64,000 nt of DNA, from positions 5,456,001-5,520,000 of the forward strand of contig NZ_CP108070.1 in assembly GCF_036178845.1 (NCBI RefSeq), written 5' to 3'. Of this stretch, positions 15,308 to 23,199 are shown piece after piece. Under the pieces are notes generated by a model, which saw only the letters and a program-made list of their open reading frames with translations, searched no databases and was not told the DNA's origin. The position numbers and the translations under genes are program-made. Position 1 is the first letter of the stretch; each line of letters starts with the position of its first letter. Source of the stretch: Streptomyces sp. NBC_00271. GTDB lineage: Bacteria > Actinomycetota > Actinomycetes > Streptomycetales > Streptomycetaceae.

Positions 15308-17632
15308 CTACGTCGTGCGGGCCGTCCCCGTCCCCTTCTCCGCGTCCAACGCGTACACGCATCGGTCCTTGCTGCACGCGTACACCACCCCGTCCTTGAC
15401 CACCGGCGCACCGGTGATCTCCCCGCCCGTCGCCAGCTTCCACCGGAGCCGCCCGTCGTCGGCCTTCAGGGTGTAGAGGAGATGGTCCGTGGAGCCGAAG
15501 TGGATGCGGCCCTCGGCGACCGCGGGCGCGCCCACGAGGTCGCCCCCGGCCTGGAAGCGCCACTTCGGAGTGCCGGTGACCGCGTCGAGGGTGTACAACC
15601 CCTTGCCGCTGCCGACGTGGACGTGGCCGGCCGCGACCAGGACGGGATCGATCGAGGAGCGGGCCTCGGTCGCGATGCGCCAGCGGTCGCGCCCGTCCGT
15701 CGCGTCAAGGGCGTACACCGTGCCGAGGTAGTCGGCGAGGTAGACGCCGCCTCCCGTGACCGCGGGGCCCGGCACGAAGGTCGGCGGGGACAGGAAGACC
15801 GCGGGGGCCTCGAAGTGCCAGCGCACGTGCCCGCCGGCGACGTCGACGGCGAGGACGCGGGTGCCCGCGGAGATGTAGACGTAGCCGTCGGGAGCGGACG
15901 TGATCCGTACGGGTACGCCCCCGCACGACGCCGCGTCGCCGATCGGGTACGACCACCGCTCCTCACCCGTACGGGCCTCCAGGGCACGCAGCCGGGCGTC
16001 CTTCCAGACGTACACCGTGCCGTCGTGGACGGCGGGCCCGGCCTCCGGGGACTCGAAGTCGGTCTGGGCGCCGGTGATCTCCCAGAGTTTCTGGCCGTTG
16101 GAGGCCTCCCAGGCCTGGACGCCGCCCCCGCGCGTACCGGTGATGACGGTCCCGCGGTCGGCCTTCAGGGAGTACACCCAGGCGTCCGTGGACAGACGCC
16201 ACAGGTCCGCGCCCTCCCGCGCGTTCAGGGCGAAGAGGGTGGGGCCGTCGGAGGCGTGGATGCGGCCGTCCGCGACCGCCATGGACCAGGCCACGTCCCG
16301 CGTCTTGAAGCGGCGGCGGCCGGTCGCGACGTCCAGGGCGTGGACTTCGAAGGAGGTGACGTAGACGAGGTCGCCCGCGACGGAGGGCGTACCCCAGACG
16401 TCGTTCGACATGCGGAAGCGCCAGGGCCGCCAGCCGGACGGGGAGTCCGGGGCGGGCGGCGGAGCGACCGCCGGCGCGGGGTCGGCGCCGTTGACGCCGA
16501 CGCGCGGGCGGGACCAGGAGGCGGCGAGTCCCGCCTCCGGAGGAGGTGCCTTCACGGCGGCGGCACGGGCGTCGGCGACGCGCGGCCCGGGGCCGATGGG
16601 CACCTGGCCGCCCGCGAGCCGCACGGGGCCTGTGTCGGGCGCTCCGACGGGCACGGGAGCGTGCGAGGGCGGCGGGGGCAGGGCGGGGCGTCCGCCACCG
16701 CTGCGACCGCCGGAGGACGGGGGCTTCACCGCCGGACGGCCCCCACGGCGTGACTCGATCAGTCCCACCGCCCGCTCGGGCAGCCACGCCGACGCCGTAC
16801 CGCTGTCGTCGGAGCCGGAGCCGAAGAGGTGGGGTGCCAACTGGGCTTGGAGGTCGGCGGGGTTGGGGCGGCCGGTCGCCTCCATCTGCATACAGGACTC
16901 GATGAGAGGGCGCAGCTCGTCCGGGAGGCCCTCCAGGTCGGGGCCCTCCCGCAGCAGCATGAAGACCGTCTCGACGGGGTTGGCGCCGTGGAAGGGCGCG
17001 TGCCCGGTGGCGGCGAACACCAGCATCGAGCCGAGCGAGAAGACATCGCTCGCGCCCGTCACGCTGCGCGAGTCCTTCGCCTGTTCGGGGGACATGTAGG
17101 CCGGGGTGCCGACGGCGACGTTCGTCATCGTCAAACGGGTGTTCGAGACACCGGAGGCGATACCGAAGTCGATGACCCGCGGCCCGTCCTCCACCACCAG
17201 CACGTTCGAGGGCTTCAGGTCACGGTGGACGAGCCCGGCGCCGTGGATCGACTGCAGCGCCTCCGCGACGCCCGCCGCCAGCCAGCGCACCGCCTGGGCC
17301 GGCATCGGCCCGCACTCGTTCACTATTTCTTCGAGGGAGGGCGCCGGAACGTACGCGGTGGCCAGCCACGGCACGGCCGCGCGCGGGTCGGCGTCGACCA
17401 CGGCCGCCGTGTAGAAGCCGGAGACCGCTCGCGCGGCCTCCACCTCACGAGTGAAGCGGACCCGGAACAGCTGGTCCTCGGCGAGCTCGGTCCTGACCGT
17501 CTTGATCGCCACGCGTCGGCCCGAAGCCGAGCGCGCGAGATAGACCAGCCCCATGCCGCCGGCACCCAGCCGTCCCAGCACCTCGAACGGCCCGATCCGC
17601 CGCGGATCGTGCTGTGTCAGCTGATCCACCAC
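15308..17632 (-). CDS. afsK: AfsK, serine/threonine protein kinase with PQQ beta-propeller
   Basis: Hanks-type kinase, about 774 aa. The N-terminal kinase domain has GRLGAGGMG (20-28), Lys44 in VAIK, HRDLKPSN (136-143) and DFG (155-157). A proline-rich linker follows (about 280-390). The C-terminal half is a beta-propeller of repeated YVTS..VHALD and YALDA.DG-type strands, as in PQQ-binding repeats. The GTG at 17632, 10 nt after a GGAGG site, is preferred. With it the activation-loop LTMT places a Thr at residue 168, the reported autophosphorylation site of S. coelicolor AfsK. AfsK phosphorylates AfsR and, in S. coelicolor, the polarity protein DivIVA. It lies next to the KbpA-like gene, but a four-gene catabolic cluster and a pseudogene separate it from afsS-afsR. 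Confidence 0.92.
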   Translation of the reverse strand: MVDQLTQHDPRRIGPFEVLGRLGAGGMGLVYLARSASGRRVAIKTVRTELAEDQLFRVRFTREVEAARAVSGFYTAAVVDADPRAAVPWLATAYVPAPSLEEIVNECGPMPAQAVRWLAAGVAEALQSIHGAGLVHRDLKPSNVLVVEDGPRVIDFGIASGVSNTRLTMTNVAVGTPAYMSPEQAKDSRSVTGASDVFSLGSMLVFAATGHAPFHGANPVETVFMLLREGPDLEGLPDELRPLIESCMQMEATGRPNPADLQAQLAPHLFGSGSDDSGTASAWLPERAVGLIESRRGGRPAVKPPSSGGRSGGGRPALPPPPSHAPVPVGAPDTGPVRLAGGQVPIGPGPRVADARAAAVKAPPPEAGLAASWSRPRVGVNGADPAPAVAPPPAPDSPSGWRPWRFRMSNDVWGTPSVAGDLVYVTSFEVHALDVATGRRRFKTRDVAWSMAVADGRIHASDGPTLFALNAREGADLWRLSTDAWVYSLKADRGTVITGTRGGGVQAWEASNGQKLWEITGAQTDFESPEAGPAVHDGTVYVWKDARLRALEARTGEERWSYPIGDAASCGGVPVRITSAPDGYVYISAGTRVLAVDVAGGHVRWHFEAPAVFLSPPTFVPGPAVTGGGVYLADYLGTVYALDATDGRDRWRIATEARSSIDPVLVAAGHVHVGSGKGLYTLDAVTGTPKWRFQAGGDLVGAPAVAEGRIHFGSTDHLLYTLKADDGRLRWKLATGGEITGAPVVKDGVVYACSKDRCVYALDAEKGTGTARTT

Positions 17633-17792
17633 TTGCCTGCCACCTCCCCGTACGAGCCACGTCATCCACGTATGAACGCAGCCCCGTGCAGCGTCTCACC
17701 ACCGCACCGCCATGGCGGCACGCACCCCGATTCTTCCTGTCCGAGCCACAGGTTGCGAACCCGGGGGCGGAACGGGGTGTCTCGGGACATAA

Positions 17793-18545
17793 TCACCGGC
17801 CCCGTACCTCGAGTACGGCGAACGACGCCCCTTGATTGTCCGTGACGACGGCCGCCCTTCCGTACGAGGTGTCGAAAGGGGACGCCTGAACACGTCCGCC
17901 GAGCCGGTTCACCGTACCGAGAACCGCGTCGACGTCCTCCACTCCGAAGTGGACGAGGAAGTGCGGCGGCATCTCGGCGGGGAAGACACCGGAGACCGGG
18001 GCGCGACCGAAGTCGGGCGAGGCGTCGGGGCCGAACAGGGCTTCGTGGAACAAAGTGCCGTAGAAACGGTCGACGGTTTCCGGGTCCCGCGCGTACAGCT
18101 CGGCCCAGCAGAAGGAACCCGGCTCGTGCCGCTTGCCGAAACCGGGGTGGGTGCCCGCCTGCCACAGGCCGAAGACCCCGCCCTCGGGGTCGGTCGCGAG
18201 GGCGGTCGTACCGTAGGGGCCCAGCTGGGTGGGCGCTGTGATCACCCGCCCGCCCGCCGCCTGGATCCGGGCCGCGAGCGCGGCGGCGTCCGGGGTCGCG
18301 AAGGACACCGTCCAGACGGTCGGCATCCGGCCGTCCCGCTTGGGTGTGAGGGCGGCGACGGGCTCCCCGTGATGGCGCGCCCACACGCCCTCCTGGTGCG
18401 GCTCGAACCCCTCCCCGAAGGTCCAGCCGAACAACTCACCGTAGAAACGCCTGCCCGCCTCCACATCGGGAAGCTGCGCGTCGACCCAACAGGGGACGCC
18501 CTCCGGGTAGGCGTGCGTTGCGTCGGACGCCCGGGATACGGCCAT
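17793..18545 (-). CDS. kbpA: VOC-family protein, KbpA-like (AfsK-binding)
   Basis: Protein of 250 aa with two glyoxalase/VOC-type half-domains (PCWVDAQLPDVEAGRRFYGE near the start, SFCWAELYARDPETVDRFYG near the middle), a form often annotated as hydroxylase or Cfp30B-like. In S. coelicolor, KbpA is a protein of about 252 aa encoded beside afsK. It binds the unphosphorylated AfsK kinase domain and inhibits autophosphorylation. Size, position immediately upstream of afsK and same orientation support this name; I infer rather than prove the VOC-KbpA identity. The gap to the afsK start is about 160 bp. Confidence 0.72.
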   Translation of the reverse strand: MAVSRASDATHAYPEGVPCWVDAQLPDVEAGRRFYGELFGWTFGEGFEPHQEGVWARHHGEPVAALTPKRDGRMPTVWTVSFATPDAAALAARIQAAGGRVITAPTQLGPYGTTALATDPEGGVFGLWQAGTHPGFGKRHEPGSFCWAELYARDPETVDRFYGTLFHEALFGPDASPDFGRAPVSGVFPAEMPPHFLVHFGVEDVDAVLGTVNRLGGRVQASPFDTSYGRAAVVTDNQGASFAVLEVRGR

Positions 18546-18691
18546 GCGGCCAAGTTAACGGCCTTTCATCCACTCCGCGCGACGGACCGGACACCCCCAG
18601 ACACCTCCCAGGGCCCCCACTCGCCGCCCGCACTCCCCCACGCACCCCATTTGCAGTCGGCCGAATCGCGCTCCGATCACCCCTCGGTAAG

Positions 18692-18706
18692 CTGACGGCA
18701 TGACAG
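18692..18706. promoter_or_regulatory. Degenerate operator-like site over the TetR start codon
   Basis: CTGACGGCATGACAG matches CTGACGGNCCGTCAG at 11 of 14 specified bases, with one arm perfect. The ATG at 18700 lies in its centre. It is a candidate autoregulatory site. Confidence 0.35.
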
Positions 18707-19347
18707 GACAAGTGCGTACCGTCGACGGCCGCGTGGCCGGACGGCGAGGGCAGGCGACCAGGCAGAAACTGCTCGACTGCCTCAGTGAAATGCTCAGCTC
18801 GTCGCCGTACCGGGACGTCAAAGTCATCGATGTCGCCCGGAAGGCGGGCACGTCGCCGGCGACTTTCTACCAGTACTTTCCGGACGTCGAAGGCGCCGTC
18901 CTGGAGATCGCCGAGCAAATGGCCGCGGAGGGCGCCGGGTTGACCCAGCTCCTCGAAGGGCGCTCCTGGGTCGGCAAGGCCGGCTGGGCGACCGCGCAGG
19001 AACTCGTGGACGGTTTCCTGGAGTTCTGGCGGAAGAACGAGGCGATTCTGCGCGTCGTCGACCTGGGCGCCGCCGAGGGCGACAAACGCTTCTACAAGAT
19101 CCGCATGAAGATCCTGAACTCGGTGAACAACTCCCTCGCGGACTCCGTCTCCGAGCTCCAGTCCAAGGGCAAGGTCGACAAGGACGTGAACCCCGCGGCG
19201 ATCGCAGGTTCCCTCGTCGCGATGCTCGCCGCGGTGGCCTCGCACCAGAAGGGCTTCCAGACCTGGGGCGTCAAGCAGGCCGAACTGAAGCCGAACCTGG
19301 CGCTGTTGGTGCACCTCGGGGTGACCGGGAAGAAGCCGACCAAGTAG
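18700..19347 (+). CDS. TetR-family transcriptional regulator
   Basis: A 215-aa TetR protein. The helix-turn-helix spans about residues 20-68 (RGQATRQKLLDCLSEML, then VIDVARKAGTSPATFYQYFP). The ligand-binding domain is all-helical and contains KTRMK-like basic and SVSELQSKGKV segments. Genes of this type neighbour kbpA-afsK in Streptomyces, so it may belong to the conserved backbone. It is the only TetR in the window and sits in the middle of a regulon marked by 15-bp palindromes of the kind TetR dimers bind. A degenerate copy covers its own start codon. It is the leading candidate for the regulon repressor, but this is inference. It converges on the reductase gene at a strong terminator. Confidence 0.88.
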   Translation: MTGQVRTVDGRVAGRRGQATRQKLLDCLSEMLSSSPYRDVKVIDVARKAGTSPATFYQYFPDVEGAVLEIAEQMAAEGAGLTQLLEGRSWVGKAGWATAQELVDGFLEFWRKNEAILRVVDLGAAEGDKRFYKIRMKILNSVNNSLADSVSELQSKGKVDKDVNPAAIAGSLVAMLAAVASHQKGFQTWGVKQAELKPNLALLVHLGVTGKKPTK

Positions 19348-19393
19348 CGCGACCGTATCTCTTGGGGCCCCCTTCGGCCCAAATCCTGTCATC

Positions 19394-19426
19394 CAGGCGG
19401 CAGTCCACCTCGTGGACTGCCGCCTG
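19394..19426. terminator. Bidirectional terminator hairpin
   Basis: Perfect 15-bp inverted repeat CAGGCGGCAGTCCAC (19394-19408) / 19412-19426 with a 3-nt loop, between the convergent TetR and nitroreductase-type genes. Confidence 0.9.
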
Positions 19427-19431
19427 CTGCG

Positions 19432-19926
19432 CTATGCGCCGCGGCGCACGATGCGAAACAGCCGGATCTCCCGGTCGATCCGCGCCTGGTACGTGGCGTA
19501 CGGCGGCCAGAACGCCAGCACCGCCTTCCACGCCGCGTCCCGCTCCTCCCCCTCCAGCAGACGGGCCCTCACGGGGATGTCCTCGCCCTGCCAGCTGATG
19601 ACGGCGTCCGGATGGGCGAGAAGGTTGGCGGTCCAGGCCGGATGATCGGTGCGCCCGAAGTTGGACCCGACGAGAATCCAGCCGCCCTCTCCCTCCGGCA
19701 TACAGGCCAGTGGCGTACGCCGCTCCAGCCCGCTGCGGGCGCCCCGCACGGTCAGCACGATCCCCGGCAGCAGCTGCGCGCTGAGCAGCACCTTGCCGCG
19801 CGTCAGCCGGTGCACCGCGCGGTCGAGGGCAGGGACGAGGTGCGGGGCGACCCGGGCGAAGGCCCGCGTCGAGGACACCTTCTGCACACCCCGTACGACG
19901 GCTCGCGACCGGATCCCCGGCGCCAT
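19432..19926 (-). CDS. Deazaflavin (F420)-dependent nitroreductase-family protein
   Basis: Protein of 164 aa of the Ddn / F420H2-dependent quinone reductase split-barrel family. LTVRGARSGLERRTPLA and LVGSNFGRTDHPAWTANLLA are hallmark segments (F420 phosphate-binding and substrate loops), as is the late FWPPYATYQARIDREI. It would reduce quinones or enones with F420H2 at the membrane or in the cytosol. Its ATG overlaps the acyl-CoA dehydrogenase stop (ATGA), so it is the second gene of the operon driven from the operator at 21138. Confidence 0.87.
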   Translation of the reverse strand: MAPGIRSRAVVRGVQKVSSTRAFARVAPHLVPALDRAVHRLTRGKVLLSAQLLPGIVLTVRGARSGLERRTPLACMPEGEGGWILVGSNFGRTDHPAWTANLLAHPDAVISWQGEDIPVRARLLEGEERDAAWKAVLAFWPPYATYQARIDREIRLFRIVRRGA

Positions 19927-21116
19927 CAGACCGCCACCTCCGCCCCGTCGAAGAGCCGCGCCGCGTCGGCGGCGTACGCCCGCAGCCGGTGCACGGGCCC
20001 GAAGAGCAGTTCGTCGCCGGCCGCGCGCTTGAAGTACAGCTGGGCCTCGTGCTCCCAGGTGAAGCCGATGCCGCCGTGCAGCTGGATCGCCTCGGCGGCG
20101 GCCGTGCGCAGCGCTTCCAGGCCCTGGGCGAGCGCGAGCCCCCCGACCCGCTCGCCCCCGGCCCCCGCGGCCCAGGCGGCGTAGTACGCGGCGGACCTGG
20201 CCGCCTGCACCCGCACGTACACGTCCGCGAGCCGGTGCTTCACCGCCTGGAAGGACCCGATCGCCCGACCGAACTGCTCCCGCTGCCGCACGTAGGCGAC
20301 GGTCCGCTCCAGTGCCCGGTCCGCGGCCCCCACGGCTTCGACGGCGAGCACGGCGGCGGCGGTGTCCCCGACGGAGGCGAGCGCGCCGAGCACGTCGGCG
20401 TCCTCCTCACCGAGCAACTCGGCCCGCACCTGGCGCAGTTGCACCCGCCCCTGCGCCCGCGTCTCGTCCAAGGACGTCTGCCGCATCCGTACGAGCCCCT
20501 GGGCGCCCTCCGTCACGAGGAAGATCCGCGTCCGGGCCCGGGCGAACCCCCCGGTGTGCGCGGCGACCAGCAGGAGCCCGGCGCTGTGCCCGTCGAGGAC
20601 GCGTTCCACCTCTCCGTAGAGGCGCCAGCCGCCCTCCTCGTCCGGCCGGGCCTGTACGCCCCCGGCCCGGCCGCCGCCCGCCCAGTCCCCGCCGTTGTCG
20701 CCGACCAGGCCGAGCGCGGTGGGGAGCCCGGTGCCCGGTATCGCTAGGGCGGCGGTCAGCTCGCCGACCGCGATCCTGGGCAGCAGCCCGGCGCGCTGGG
20801 CGTCGGTGCCGAGGGCGAGGATCAGCGGAGCCGCGAGGGCGGCCGTGGCGAGCAGCGGCGAGGGCGCGAGGACCCGCCCCGACTCCTCGCAGGCGAGGGC
20901 GAGGTCGGCGAACGAGCAGCCGACCCCGCCGTACGCCGTGGGCAGGGCGAGCCCCGGCAGCCCGAGCTGCTGCGCGAGGGTCTCCCAGAGCCCGGCGTCG
21001 TATCCGACCCCGGTGCGCACGGCCGACCGCACCTCCTCCGGACCGCAGCGCTTGAGCAGGAGCTCCCGCAGGGTGCGGCGGATCTCGTCCTGTTCGGCGG
21101 TGAAACGGGCGTCCAT
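19926..21116 (-). CDS. Acyl-CoA dehydrogenase (HGGIGFTWE-type subunit)
   Basis: FAD-dependent acyl-CoA dehydrogenase of 396 aa from the ATG at 21116, which has a GGGAGAAGGGG leader. It has the REQFGRAIGSFQAVKHRLAD helix and QLHGGIGFTWEHEAQLYFKRA near the C-terminus. That motif is typical of one of the two subunits of the heterotetrameric actinobacterial dehydrogenases acting on steroid side chains (FadE27/FadE29 type). The proteins at 38545 and 44029 have the other subunit type (GGSDEIQ or AGTSQIQ). The partner of this one is not adjacent. Operator copy 6 is 21 bp upstream. Confidence 0.88.
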   Translation of the reverse strand: MDARFTAEQDEIRRTLRELLLKRCGPEEVRSAVRTGVGYDAGLWETLAQQLGLPGLALPTAYGGVGCSFADLALACEESGRVLAPSPLLATAALAAPLILALGTDAQRAGLLPRIAVGELTAALAIPGTGLPTALGLVGDNGGDWAGGGRAGGVQARPDEEGGWRLYGEVERVLDGHSAGLLLVAAHTGGFARARTRIFLVTEGAQGLVRMRQTSLDETRAQGRVQLRQVRAELLGEEDADVLGALASVGDTAAAVLAVEAVGAADRALERTVAYVRQREQFGRAIGSFQAVKHRLADVYVRVQAARSAAYYAAWAAGAGGERVGGLALAQGLEALRTAAAEAIQLHGGIGFTWEHEAQLYFKRAAGDELLFGPVHRLRAYAADAARLFDGAEVAV

Positions 21117-21137
21117 GGCCAGGCCCCTTCTCCCGAT

Positions 21138-21152
21138 CTGACGGTCCGTCAC
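21138..21152. promoter_or_regulatory. Shared palindromic operator, copy 6
   Basis: CTGACGGTCCGTCAC differs from a perfect palindrome only at the last base. It lies 21 bp upstream of the acyl-CoA dehydrogenase start at 21116. Confidence 0.8.
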
Positions 21153-21211
21153 ATTAGCGCCGTGCGCTACGGATGCCCAGAGCCACGACGGCCTCCCGCA
21201 TGCCGCCACAT

Positions 21212-21226
21212 CTGATGTACCGTCAG
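21212..21226. promoter_or_regulatory. Shared palindromic operator, copy 7
   Basis: CTGATGTACCGTCAG, ending 4 bp before the ATG of the lipid-transfer gene at 21231. No ribosome site fits between them, so the mRNA is probably leaderless and the operator would cover the promoter or start point. Confidence 0.78.
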
Positions 21227-21230
21227 ATTC

Positions 21231-22400
21231 ATGACTCCGGGGAAGCGCAAGGCCGCCGTCGTGGGTGTCTCCCTCTCGGACTGCGGTCGCGTGGACGACG
21301 CGACGCCCTACGCCCTGCACGCCCAGGCCGCCAGGCGCGCGCTGGCGGACGCGGGGATGGACCGCTCGCTGGTCGACGGGTTCGCGTCGGCGGGCCTCGG
21401 CACCCTGCCGCCGGTCGAGGTGGCCGAGTACCTGGGCCTGCGCCCCACCTGGGTCGACTCCACCGCCGTCGGCGGCTCCACCTGGGAGGTCATGGCGGCG
21501 CACGCGGCGGACGCGATCGCGGCGGGCCACGCCGAGGCCGTCCTCCTCGTCTACGGCTCGACCGCCCGCGCCGACATCAAGGCGGGCCGCCGCACCGGCA
21601 ATCTCTCCTTCGGCGCCCGGGGCCCCCTCCAGTTCGAGGTCCCCTACGGCCACACGCTCATCGCCAAGTACGCGATGGCCGCGCGCCGCCACATGCACGC
21701 GTACGGCACCACACTCGAACAGCTCGCCTCGGTGGCCGTCCAGGCGCGGGCGAACGCCGCGCTGAACCCGGAGGCGATGTTCCGCACCCCGATCACCACC
21801 GACGACGTCCTGTCCGGCCCGATGATCGCCGACCCCTTCACCAAGCTGCACTGCTGTCTGCGCTCCGACGGCGGCGCGGCGGTGCTGCTGGCGGCCGAGG
21901 AGTACGTACGGGACTGCCGTACGGCCCCGGTGTGGATCCTCGGCACCGGCGAGCACGTCTCGCACACGACGATGTCCGAGTGGCCGGACTTCACCGTCTC
22001 CCCCGCGGCGGTGAGCGGACGTCTCGCCTTCGAACGGGCGGGGGTGCGGCCCGACGAGATCGACGTGGCCGAGCTCTACGACGCCTTCACCTACATGACC
22101 CTCGTGACCCTGGAGGACCTGGGCTTCTGCGCGAAGGGCGAGGGCGGTCAGTTCGTGGAGAAGGGGCGCCTGACGGTGGGCGGGGAGCTGCCGGTGAACA
22201 CGGACGGGGGCGGGCTTTCGGCCCAGCATCCAGGAATGCGGGGCCTGTTCCTCCTGGTGGAGGCCGTACGGCAGCTGCGCGGGGAGGCCGGGGAGCGGCA
22301 GGTGAGGAAGGCGGGCGGACGGCTCCCGGAGCTGGCGGTGGCCTCCGGGACGGGCGGGTGGTTCTGCTCGTCGGGGACGGTGGTGCTGGGACGGGGGTGA
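21231..22400 (+). CDS. Lipid-transfer protein / thiolase-fold protein (second copy)
   Basis: Thiolase-superfamily Ltp protein of 389 aa, homologous in plan to the one at 12798: AAVVGVSLSDCGRVDD start, DIDVAELYDAFTYM-type middle and ELPVNTDGGGLSAQHPG near the C-terminus. It lacks an adjacent DUF35 gene. The DUF35 protein at 26795, in another operator-marked operon, is a plausible partner. The ATG follows operator copy 7 with no ribosome site. It would perform thiolytic or retro-aldol cleavage of a CoA ester, but the reaction is not determined. Confidence 0.85.
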   Translation: MTPGKRKAAVVGVSLSDCGRVDDATPYALHAQAARRALADAGMDRSLVDGFASAGLGTLPPVEVAEYLGLRPTWVDSTAVGGSTWEVMAAHAADAIAAGHAEAVLLVYGSTARADIKAGRRTGNLSFGARGPLQFEVPYGHTLIAKYAMAARRHMHAYGTTLEQLASVAVQARANAALNPEAMFRTPITTDDVLSGPMIADPFTKLHCCLRSDGGAAVLLAAEEYVRDCRTAPVWILGTGEHVSHTTMSEWPDFTVSPAAVSGRLAFERAGVRPDEIDVAELYDAFTYMTLVTLEDLGFCAKGEGGQFVEKGRLTVGGELPVNTDGGGLSAQHPGMRGLFLLVEAVRQLRGEAGERQVRKAGGRLPELAVASGTGGWFCSSGTVVLGRG

Positions 22401-22450
22401 GCCGACCGCCTCAACGGACGGTACGGAGGAAGGCCGTCCAGTTCACACCC

Positions 22451-22472
22451 TCCCCCTCTTGCAAGAGGGGGA
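22451..22472. terminator. Perfect 22-bp palindrome after the lipid-transfer gene
   Basis: Arms TCCCCCTCTTG (22451-22461) and 22462-22472 are exact reverse complements with no spacer. It lies 50 bp after the lipid-transfer stop and can fold as a terminator hairpin. An operator is also possible. Confidence 0.6.
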
Positions 22473-22507
22473 TTCCACGGGGTGCTCATGGCGCGGCTTT
22501 GCCGGAC

Positions 22508-22526
22508 CCCCGAGTGATACTCGGGG
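22508..22526 (+). promoter_or_regulatory. Hairpin sequestering the ribosome site of the PNPOx gene
   Basis: CCCCGAGT (22508-22515), loop GAT, ACTCGGGG (22519-22526). The ATG starts at 22528. The only SD-like bases (CGGGG) are in the 3' arm, so folding would hide the ribosome site. Confidence 0.5.
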
Positions 22527-22527
22527 C

Positions 22528-23199
22528 ATGGGAACGGATCTTCACGAGCTGCTCAGGTCACTGCGGGTGTGGGACGTAGAGCTGCCCTCCTTCGACCCGG
22601 CATCCGCACCCGCCGAACCACTCCCCCTGTTCACGGAGTGGTTCGCGGAGGCGGTCGCGGCCGGGCAGAGCGAACCGCACACGATGTCGCTGGCGACGGC
22701 GGACGAGGACGGGCTGCCCGACGTCCGGGTCGTGATGCTGCACGGCGCGGACGCGGACGGCTGGGCCTTCGCGAGCCATGTCACCAGCCGCAAGGGCCGC
22801 CAGCTGGCCGCCCGCCCGTACGCGGCTCTTGGGTTCTACTGGCCCGCCCAGGGCCGTCAGATCCGGCTGCGGGGGCCGGTCGAGGTCGCCCCGGCCGAGG
22901 AGGGGCAGGCGGATCTGCACGCCCGCTCCACGGGGGCGCTGGCCGCCGCGCTCGTGGGCGGGCAGAGTGAAGTGCTCGGTTCCGTGGAGGAGTTGGGGCG
23001 GGCCTCGGACGACGCCTGGGACCGCGCTCAGCGCGAGCCCGACGCCCCGGCCCCGACGTGGACCCTCTACCGCCTCCGGCCGGAAGAGGTGGAGTTCTTC
23101 CAGGGTGACGCGAGGCGTCGGCACGTACGCCTCGTCTACCGTCGTACGGAACCTTCGTCGGAGGGCGGAGGCTGGCGCAAGGAGCTGCTCTGGCCCTGA
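22528..23199 (+). CDS. Pyridoxamine 5'-phosphate oxidase (PdxH)-like protein
   Basis: FMN split-barrel protein of 223 aa. It has PHTMSLATADEDGLPDVRVVML, SRKGRQLAARPYAALGFYW and the C-terminal YRLRPEEVEFFQGD and WRKELLWP, which together match the PdxH layout (N-terminal barrel plus C-terminal dimerisation region). It may oxidise pyridoxamine/pyridoxine phosphate to PLP, or be one of the PdxH-like oxidoreductases that Streptomyces often carries in addition to the true enzyme. The ATG is chosen by family alignment and follows a hairpin that contains the ribosome site. The 3' end overlaps the convergent LysR gene by 64 bp. Confidence 0.82.
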   Translation: MGTDLHELLRSLRVWDVELPSFDPASAPAEPLPLFTEWFAEAVAAGQSEPHTMSLATADEDGLPDVRVVMLHGADADGWAFASHVTSRKGRQLAARPYAALGFYWPAQGRQIRLRGPVEVAPAEEGQADLHARSTGALAAALVGGQSEVLGSVEELGRASDDAWDRAQREPDAPAPTWTLYRLRPEEVEFFQGDARRRHVRLVYRRTEPSSEGGGWRKELLWP

